From NCBI GenBank assembly GCA_964444125.1, contig CAYUFB010000033.1, forward strand, positions 1 through 5,493: 5,493 bases of DNA, given 5' to 3'. Position 1 is the first letter of the stretch. Every line of letters starts with the position of its first letter. Source of the stretch: CAYUFB01 sp964444125. Lineage in GTDB: Bacteria; Patescibacteriota; Dojkabacteria; B142; JAFGMG01. Under the pieces are notes generated by a model that saw only the letters and a list, made by a program, of their open reading frames with translations, was not told the origin of the DNA and searched no databases. Positions 1 to 4,541 of this stretch are shown here, piece after piece. The position numbers and the translations under genes were made by a program.

Positions 1-814
1 ATATCTTTTTATCTTGATCAATAAAACCTGCTGATAGATCATAATTTTCCTTTTTTACAAACTTTTGTAATTTTTCTGGTATATCATGATCATGTGTAGT
101 TTGGATTATTATTTTATATCCATGTGCCTGGAAACTCTCAATTTCTTTCTCTACCAAATCAAATCTTGCATAGAAAATAGGTGGAAAGATCATATTCAAT
201 TTTACCGAAATCTTTGCTTCGATATCTTCTTGATCAAATAGAAGCAAAACATACCTATCTTTATCAAGTGAAATAATAGGCACATTAATTAGCATCTTTG
301 CTGTTTTCTTTGTTTCACTGATGACCTTGATATTGCCCCATTCGACCTTATCCTCAAGTATCTCTAAATTTCCAACCAAAATTGTATTCAGGCTGCTTAT
401 CTTTCTAGCATAAAGCTCATCAAAGCTATAAATAGATTCGATTTCATCATCAAAAAACTCAATTCTTATTGGATTTGTGTATCCAATTGGCCAAATTTCT
501 ATCACATCTCCTTTTCTTGTAAACTCACCAACATTTTCAATTTTAGATACGAATTCGAGATTGCTGGATTTAATTGTAGAAATAACTCCTGCATATGTAT
601 AGCTTTTATCAATCTCATCTAAGGAATTGATATATTTAGCAAGTGCCAATGATAATTTATTGCAAACGATTAACCCATCTAATTTTTGAGTTTCTAAAGA
701 ATGAAACACATCAGAAGTAATTGTATCTTGAAGATGCGACAATCCCCCTCGTATTGAAATAAAGGGGTATGCAATGTCACTTATAAAATTTTTGTATGTA
801 TTACTATCTATCAA
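1..814 (-). CDS. mfd: Transcription-repair coupling factor Mfd, N-terminal part (partial, runs off left edge)
   Basis: Mfd displaces RNA polymerase stalled at DNA lesions and recruits UvrA for nucleotide excision repair. The 271 visible residues form its UvrB-homology N-terminus. Residues 97-130 (GEFTRKGDVIEIWPIG, then IRIEFFDDEIESI) match the RGDIIDIFP / RIEFFGDEIESIR signature of that module. Residues 210-240 (PPIFYARF, then HGYKIIIQT) and 260-271 (LSAGFIDQDKKI) resemble the stretch before the RNA-polymerase-interacting domain. UvrB is disfavoured because no Walker A precedes the signature. The frame is closed upstream by TGA at 830-832 and has no early ATG, so TTG at 812-814 is taken as the start; it lies 9 nt after a perfect extended -10 box and has no Shine-Dalgarno. 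The segment before the signature is about 95 residues, against roughly 170 in Bacillus Mfd, so domain D1a looks shortened. The translocase domains lie outside the window. Confidence 0.87.
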   Translation of the reverse strand, partial: MIDSNTYKNFISDIAYPFISIRGGLSHLQDTITSDVFHSLETQKLDGLIVCNKLSLALAKYINSLDEIDKSYTYAGVISTIKSSNLEFVSKIENVGEFTRKGDVIEIWPIGYTNPIRIEFFDDEIESIYSFDELYARKISSLNTILVGNLEILEDKVEWGNIKVISETKKTAKMLINVPIISLDKDRYVLLLFDQEDIEAKISVKLNMIFPPIFYARFDLVEKEIESFQAHGYKIIIQTTHDHDIPEKLQKFVKKENYDLSAGFIDQDKKI

Positions 815-823
815 AACCCGAGT

Positions 824-832
824 ATTATATCA
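824..832 (-). promoter_or_regulatory. Extended -10 promoter of mfd, near-leaderless
   Basis: The minus strand reads TGATATAAT, a perfect extended -10 element (TGnTATAAT). No convincing -35 is visible at the usual distance (TGGAGC with a 17-nt spacer matches 3 of 6). Only nine bases separate the box from the TTG start, so a typical start site 6-8 nt downstream would leave an untranslated leader of about 1-4 nt. Confidence 0.7.
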
Positions 833-873
833 ATTTATCCCATTTAGCTCCATTTTTGTAGATAGATTTGTAA

Positions 874-879
874 TATATT
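874..879 (+). promoter_or_regulatory. Putative -10 box of the plus-strand trio
   Basis: TATATT (5 of 6 to TATAAT) ends 6 nt before the GTG start at 886, so transcription would begin at or next to the start codon. No clear -35 is seen. It shares the 71-bp spacer 815-885 with the divergent mfd promoter. Confidence 0.4.
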
Positions 880-885
880 TAATTT

Positions 886-1422
886 GTGCTAGAATCCAAG
901 CAGTTTTTTATATTCAAGAATTTGCTGAGTCCAGAAAAACCACTATCACATAATATTTATGAAGTATTAAATTATGCAATCGATAGTATTAGCCCACAAA
1001 ACTACTTAATCGATCCTAAATCTTTGACTAAATATAAAGAATGGAAAACAACGGGTGACATATATCTTTTGCTCACCGAATCTGAACAGAATCTTTTCAC
1101 CATTAAATTCTCTACTGGACGTGACGAAATTACACAGGAAAGTATCACTCATTCAATCGTTTATACCCGTAATAGAGAACTTAGTGCAACACTTCAACTA
1201 TCATGCGGGCAAATAGCAAGCATATCATTGTGTGAAGGAAGAATAGAAGGAGCTGTTCTTTCACCAAGAGGACCAATCTGTTTTTCTTCACCATTACAGG
1301 ATGCAGAAATTAATCTTTTTCAAGATATAATAAAAAGAATATCCGAGATTATAACTCCTCAATCAACCAATCTACTTAAACATCCCCTTCTAAGATCTAA
1401 GTTTCAATTTCATAGGAATTAA
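886..1422 (+). CDS. Unrecognised 178-aa protein A (first gene of plus-strand trio)
   Basis: I do not recognise this family. The protein has no signal peptide, no long hydrophobic segment and no nucleotide-binding or metal motif, so it is probably a soluble cytosolic protein. It appears as an N-terminal helix (about 22-36), a beta-rich middle (58-135, strands such as DIYLLL, LFTIKF, ATLQLS, ASISL) and a C-terminal amphipathic helix (141-156, EINLFQDIIKRISEII). The start is GTG; no in-frame ATG exists and TTG at 919 is the next option. There is no Shine-Dalgarno, and a -10-like box lies 6 nt upstream. The stop overlaps the start of gene B by one base (TAATG), which implies translational coupling. 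The helix-strands-helix order and the C-terminal helix resemble gene B, suggesting an old duplication. The unbroken frame, tight junction and codon usage like its neighbours support a real gene. Confidence 0.75.
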   Translation: MLESKQFFIFKNLLSPEKPLSHNIYEVLNYAIDSISPQNYLIDPKSLTKYKEWKTTGDIYLLLTESEQNLFTIKFSTGRDEITQESITHSIVYTRNRELSATLQLSCGQIASISLCEGRIEGAVLSPRGPICFSSPLQDAEINLFQDIIKRISEIITPQSTNLLKHPLLRSKFQFHRN

Positions 1423-2021
1423 TGACATACTCAACTCCAGATACACAAGAACCAGCAGGATATGATGAATACTTGGCACTATTGATTAATAGTGCCAGGG
1501 ATTCTTTCCTCAATAAGGATAAACATCATACCTATATTAATCGATTCGAAGGCTTCATTGATTTTTTCTTTCCGAGACAAGATGACTGGGGTAAGTGCAT
1601 TAGTTTTTTTAGAATTTCAAATCAAGAAAAAGATGCAACAACCGAACTTCCATTAATTCAATTAGAACCAACAAGCGAAGGAGAAAGCTTATTACCAGTA
1701 TTTCCAGCGTTGCCAACAAAATTCGATGAGACAACAATATCTTCATCAATAATTCAAGGAGATATTAAATTTTATCCACAAAAAACCATCATTTCTGCAA
1801 GGTTCATTACAGAAGAATTACTAGGGCATAAAGATTTCCGGATATCATTTAATCATAGTCCAAGGAATCATGGGTCTGTTGAATTTCAACGTTTTACCGA
1901 TAATATTAACCCTGATGACATCCTATACTTTTATGATTATATTAAACAAATATTTGGATCATTATCTTTAGCGCAAGAACAAAATCTGACTAGAAATCCC
2001 TCAGATTTCTCAACAAACTAA
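1422..2021 (+). CDS. Unrecognised 199-aa protein B, coupled to A
   Basis: I do not recognise this family. No signal peptide or membrane segment is visible. The layout is an N-terminal helix (14-31, YDEYLALLINSARDSFL), a short aromatic strand (42-50, FEGFIDFFF), a Ser/Thr/Pro/Glu-rich central linker (70-107), more strands (113-160, including DIKFYP, TIISARF, FRISF, SVEFQRF) and a C-terminal amphipathic helix (165-181, DDILYFYDYIKQIFGSL). That helix aligns with the one in protein A (I..F.D.IK.I shared in register), and the tail then reads NL..NP against NLLKHP in A. The ATG overlaps the TAA of A, and AGGA at 1414-1417 may serve as a weak ribosome site 4 nt upstream. A and B may form a complex or dimer, but that is inference only. 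Its last codons contain a perfect 8-bp inverted repeat. Confidence 0.78.
   Translation: MTYSTPDTQEPAGYDEYLALLINSARDSFLNKDKHHTYINRFEGFIDFFFPRQDDWGKCISFFRISNQEKDATTELPLIQLEPTSEGESLLPVFPALPTKFDETTISSSIIQGDIKFYPQKTIISARFITEELLGHKDFRISFNHSPRNHGSVEFQRFTDNINPDDILYFYDYIKQIFGSLSLAQEQNLTRNPSDFSTN
1982..2008 (+). repeat. Inverted repeat at 3' end of gene B
   Basis: AAATCTGA (1982-1989) and TCAGATTT (2001-2008) are perfect 8-bp complements around an 11-nt loop, inside the last codons of gene B. There is no T-run after it, so it is not a typical terminator. AAAATCTG recurs at 2024-2031 beside the promoter of the next gene, so an operator role or chance is possible. Confidence 0.5.
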
Positions 2022-2038
2022 CCAAAATCTGTTATGAT
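2010..2038 (+). promoter_or_regulatory. Promoter directly upstream of the transferase-like gene
   Basis: TCAACA (2010-2015, 4 of 6 to TTGACA), a 17-nt spacer and TATGAT (2033-2038, 5 of 6) preceded by TG at 2030-2031 form an extended -10 promoter. Only 5 nt separate the box from ATG at 2044, which would make a leaderless transcript. TGTTATGA is repeated at 2030-2037 and 2040-2047, a 10-bp period, with the second copy covering the start codon. Confidence 0.5.
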
Positions 2039-2043
2039 TTGTT

Positions 2044-2736
2044 ATGAATTACTTTGCTTCCAATCAAAAAGATCTATCAGAAATAGCACCTGATCAAATT
2101 GAGAAATATTATCAAGAAGGATATGTCCTAACTAGACTTGGGAATATGAATCAGACTAGAAGCATCAGGATTGATCTGGACAAATTTGACTTCAGTAGCG
2201 AAAATAGAAGAGTGATGCGCAAAGTAGAGTCATTAGTACTGCGAGTCTTTGGAATACCTCTTCAATCTAATTCATCATCATGGGCAATTCACAAAATGGG
2301 TAGAGATTTTTATGCAAATAAATTTCACGACGTCGAATTTAGTGCAAACAAGATCAGAGAAATGATATTAAGCCCAATTGATACAAAATTCAATCTTTTG
2401 CTTGGGTTCTTCGAGAAGAATATTATTCCAAATCAAGCCAGCATAGAAGAGACTGATTTTTCTAAAGCCACAGGATATGCAATTTGTTATCAAGGAGAGA
2501 AAATGTTGCATTATGCTTATCCTTTCTATGATCTATCCCTTCCTATCTCAAATATTGGTATGGGGATGATCCTTCATGCCATTTCCTGGGCCAAAGCGAA
2601 TAATTTAAAATATTTTTATCTTGGGTCCTTTTCTAGACCGGCAGATATTTACAAACTTCAATTTCATGGTCTTGAGTGGTGGGATGATGACAAATGGAAT
2701 AATGATTTAGAGAAATTAAGGTCAACCATTAAGTAA
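2044..2736 (+). CDS. Arginyl/leucyl-tRNA--protein transferase-like protein (ATE1/Bpt family, GNAT fold), Cys cluster missing
   Basis: Family members move an amino acid from aminoacyl-tRNA onto the N-terminus of a protein, marking it for N-degron proteolysis. Residues 37-60 (QTRSIRIDLDKF, then SENRRVMRK) match the family segment C.PIRI....F.PS.SQ.R...K. Residues 158-184 (YPFYDLSLPISNIGMG, then ISWAK) match FFDP..P.SLG, followed by helix. Residues 188-209 (LKYFYLGSF, then IYKLQFHG) match the YLGY...MNYK..F signature of the GNAT half. The N-terminal part EGYVLTRLGNMNQTRS corresponds to the region that in Bpt/ATE1 carries CxxC-type cysteines, but this stretch is shorter and has none. Length is 230 aa, close to bacterial Bpt. 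It follows gene B by 22 bp without Shine-Dalgarno. Substrate and donor cannot be assigned; another GNAT-fold amino-acid ligase (FemAB- or Aat-like) is the main alternative. Confidence 0.72.
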   Translation: MNYFASNQKDLSEIAPDQIEKYYQEGYVLTRLGNMNQTRSIRIDLDKFDFSSENRRVMRKVESLVLRVFGIPLQSNSSSWAIHKMGRDFYANKFHDVEFSANKIREMILSPIDTKFNLLLGFFEKNIIPNQASIEETDFSKATGYAICYQGEKMLHYAYPFYDLSLPISNIGMGMILHAISWAKANNLKYFYLGSFSRPADIYKLQFHGLEWWDDDKWNNDLEKLRSTIK

Positions 2737-2740
2737 ATTC

Positions 2741-2800
2741 AAAAAAAAGACGGCAGTTTGCTAAAGTACGCGAACACAATAGAAGCCACCGTCACTTTTT
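2741..2800. terminator. Bidirectional terminator between convergent genes
   Basis: GACGG (2749-2753) pairs with CCGTC (2789-2793). It is flanked by eight A at 2741-2748 and five T at 2796-2800, so both strands place a U-tract after the stem. The minus strand is the better terminator: eight U directly follow the stem and a U-G wobble adds a sixth pair. On the plus strand an inner hairpin GTTTGC/GCGAAC (2756-2761 with 2770-2775, one G-U) can form. It serves the transferase-like gene from the left and ssb from the right. Confidence 0.65.
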
Positions 2801-2801
2801 G

Positions 2802-3122
2802 TTACTTGATCAATTGCCAGTTATCTGCAAGAAGTGTCAGATTGATTCTAGGTTCTTTTTTCTTCTTCGATAAATATGCCTCAAAGTCAGGTCTACCGTA
2901 TACAAAAACAAGATCTCCTTTTTTGACCAATTTAGAAGCACTTTCTCCTTTTTTGCCAAAAAGCAAAACATCATAGAAATATGTCTGCTCAGTCTCGTCA
3001 TCTTTTGATTTCCTTTGATTGACAGCAACTGTCATTTTGGCATAATCCCTACCAGCCTTGCTCTTGGATAACTCTACGTCCCCTGTAGATCTGCCAAGAA
3101 CCTGCAAACTATGATAATACAT
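2802..3122 (-). CDS. ssb: Minimal single-stranded DNA-binding protein
   Basis: SSB coats single-stranded DNA during replication, recombination and repair. The 106-residue product is an OB-fold of the bacterial SSB family: LQVLGRSTGDVELSKSKAG (6-24) matches the first strand and hairpin (V.LIGRL..DPEL..T..G), MTVAVNQRK (30-38) is the second strand with its basic loop, TYFYDVLLFGKKGES (47-61) matches the T.W..V..FGK.AE segment, and VKKGDLVFVYGRPDFEAYLSKK (66-87) the L.KG..V.V.G.L....Y core. The protein ends right after the last strand (LTLLADNWQLIK), so the Gly/Pro linker and acidic DDDIPF-type tail, which recruits partner proteins in most SSBs, are absent. The ATG at 3120-3122 has no Shine-Dalgarno, and a -10-like TAAAAT lies 7 nt upstream. 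It may be a secondary SSB, with a tailed copy elsewhere, or the only one. Confidence 0.9.
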   Translation of the reverse strand: MYYHSLQVLGRSTGDVELSKSKAGRDYAKMTVAVNQRKSKDDETEQTYFYDVLLFGKKGESASKLVKKGDLVFVYGRPDFEAYLSKKKKEPRINLTLLADNWQLIK

Positions 3123-3129
3123 AGTAAAT

Positions 3130-3135
3130 ATTTTA
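3130..3135 (-). promoter_or_regulatory. Putative -10 box of ssb
   Basis: The minus strand reads TAAAAT (5 of 6 to TATAAT), 7 nt before the ATG of ssb, again predicting a leaderless or nearly leaderless message. No strong -35 is seen (TTCTAA with a 17-nt spacer, 3 of 6). Confidence 0.4.
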
Positions 3136-3143
3136 ATAATTAA

Positions 3144-3173
3144 ACTAAGTACTTAGAAGAATTACTAAGTAAT
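3144..3173. promoter_or_regulatory. Palindromic possible operator upstream of ssb
   Basis: CTAAGTACTTAG (3145-3156) is a perfect 12-bp palindrome. ATTACTAAGTAAT (3161-3173) is a second palindrome with an odd centre. Both contain ACTAAGTA, at 3144-3151 and 3164-3171, exactly 20 bp apart. If ssb transcription starts at its ATG, the first palindrome is centred near -28, between the -35 and -10 regions, where a bound repressor would block polymerase. No regulator is identified. Confidence 0.45.
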
Positions 3174-3220
3174 AACTAGGAATATATCAATCAATGGTGA
3201 TAAAAACTTGAAGAATCTAT

Positions 3221-3250
3221 GAAAATTTTCTGAATTTTTGTGCACAAAAA
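3221..3250. repeat. Two AT-rich perfect palindromes downstream of rarA
   Basis: GAAAATTTTC (3221-3230) and TTTTTGTGCACAAAAA (3235-3250, 16 bp) lie just past the rarA stop. As RNA on the minus strand the longer one gives only a 6-bp, mostly A-U stem with a UGCA loop and no following U-run, so it is a poor intrinsic terminator. A protein-binding site is possible. The rest of the 130-bp spacer 3123-3252 holds only the ssb upstream elements. Confidence 0.4.
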
Positions 3251-3252
3251 AG

Positions 3253-4521
3253 TTATATGTACTTCTTGTTCTTTAGTTGATCAGGCATGCACTGTTGACC
3301 ACTTTTTTTGCCCTCAACGTCGTGATCATAAATATAACCTTTGGAGTATCCAATCTCTTTCATAAACTTAGTTGGGGCATTTCTCAAATGTAGTGGGACT
3401 GGCAGATTCAAAGTATCTTTTGCATCAGTTGTTGCCTTCGCATAACCAACATATGCGGAGTTATCTTTGGGAGCACGTGCTAAATATATCGCCAAATGAG
3501 ATAGATGAACCTTGCATTCTGGGAGACCAATTTTTTTGACAGCATCAAAGACAGTATTTGCCAAAACAAGTGCATTTGAATCTGCCATACCAATATCTTC
3601 TGATGCAAATCTAAGCATCCTTCTAGCTAGATACTCAGGCTGCTCACCAGCCTCAAGCATTCTAGCTAACCAGTATAACGATGCATCAGGATCACTGGAT
3701 CTTAATGACTTATGAAGAGCCGAAATCAAATTGTAATGCTCCTCACCAGATTTGTCATAATAAAATGGTGATTGTTGAATGGCCTTCTCTACAGTGACTT
3801 TGTCAATTTTGACAATATTCTTTGATTTGTTTAGGGCAATTTTGAAGCTTAATTCAAACATATTTAGTGCATTTCGCATATCACCATTTGCCATTGCAGC
3901 AAGAAAACCCTCTGCCTCTTTATTAAGTTTGACCTTTTTGTCTGTATTTGACTCAATGAATTTAATAGCTTTTTGAAGTATTTGTTTAATATCATCAATC
4001 TCTAGCCTGTCTAGGATAAATACTCTAGTACGAGATAAGAGTGCAGAATTGACTTCGAATGAGGGATTTTCTGTAGTCGCACCTATTAATATAATTGTGC
4101 CGTCTTCAACAAAAGGCAATAGATAATCTTGCTGTGCCTTGTTGAATCTATGTATTTCATCTAAAAACAAAATAGTACGCCTGCCATTGTATGCCTGATA
4201 TACGTCTCTTGCTTCATCAATCACTTTGGAAACATCACCTTTGCCGGCACTAACAGCGCTCAAGCGCACAAAATATGATCTTGTCTCTTTGGCAATAATA
4301 TTTGCTAGTGTAGTTTTGCCAGTACCAGGAGGCCCCCAAAAAATAAGCGATACGAGATCATCATTTTCTATCATTTCTCTAATTGGGCCACTACTTCCAA
4401 CAAGCTTCTCTTGGCCAATATAATCATCAAGTGAATCAGGACGCAAAAGATCAGCCAGTGGGCTTTTTTTGGGATCTTTTTGTATTTTTTGTGAGAACAT
4501 TTGTTTCTGCATACAAAACAT
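3253..4521 (-). CDS. rarA: Replication-associated recombination protein A (RarA/MgsA, AAA+ ATPase)
   Basis: RarA is a clamp-loader-like AAA+ ATPase acting at stalled replication forks, related to eukaryotic WRNIP1. The 422-aa product shows every expected element in order: the entry motif PLADLLRPDSLDDYIGQEKL (21-40), Walker A GPPGTGKTT (63-71), Walker B ILFLDE with IHRFNKAQQD (117-132), sensor 1 GATTENPSF (147-155), the arginine-finger segment ALLSR (160-164), sensor 2 GDMRNALN (213-220), and the RarA-specific tetramerisation and C-terminal part, including SDPDASLYWLARMLEAGE (276-293), RFASEDIGMAD (304-314) and PLHLRNAPTKFMKEIGYSKG (376-395). The C-terminus GQQCMPDQL departs slightly from the usual QQYLPDEL. 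Length is normal. The ATG at 4521 is the longest choice; ATGs at codons 4 and 8 are equally possible because none has a Shine-Dalgarno. miaA ends 12 bp upstream on the same strand, so the two are probably co-transcribed. Confidence 0.97.
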   Translation of the reverse strand: MFCMQKQMFSQKIQKDPKKSPLADLLRPDSLDDYIGQEKLVGSSGPIREMIENDDLVSLIFWGPPGTGKTTLANIIAKETRSYFVRLSAVSAGKGDVSKVIDEARDVYQAYNGRRTILFLDEIHRFNKAQQDYLLPFVEDGTIILIGATTENPSFEVNSALLSRTRVFILDRLEIDDIKQILQKAIKFIESNTDKKVKLNKEAEGFLAAMANGDMRNALNMFELSFKIALNKSKNIVKIDKVTVEKAIQQSPFYYDKSGEEHYNLISALHKSLRSSDPDASLYWLARMLEAGEQPEYLARRMLRFASEDIGMADSNALVLANTVFDAVKKIGLPECKVHLSHLAIYLARAPKDNSAYVGYAKATTDAKDTLNLPVPLHLRNAPTKFMKEIGYSKGYIYDHDVEGKKSGQQCMPDQLKNKKYI

Positions 4522-4522
4522 A

Positions 4523-4541
4523 TTACCGAATATTTACCGAA
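4523..4541. repeat. Tandem TTACCGAA repeat at the miaA-rarA junction
   Basis: TTACCGAA occurs at 4523-4530 and 4534-4541, an 11-bp period close to one helical turn. The second copy includes the miaA stop codon, and the first ends 2 bp before the rarA ATG. It could be an operator for an internal promoter or chance in a short spacer. Confidence 0.35.

Noticed and set aside
1..814. UvrB instead of Mfd for the left-edge gene
   Set aside because: UvrB would show a Walker A motif and its own N-terminal sequence before the RGD.I.I.P signature; here that region is short and has no P-loop.
2749..2793. Small RNA gene in the hairpin between the transferase-like gene and ssb
   Set aside because: The stem, flanking A and T runs and convergent genes are fully explained by a bidirectional terminator; no separate promoter is seen.
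2758..2976. 72-codon open frame on the plus strand over ssb and the terminator
   Set aside because: It lies antisense to a clear ssb gene, begins inside the terminator stem region and matches no known family; it is a shadow frame.
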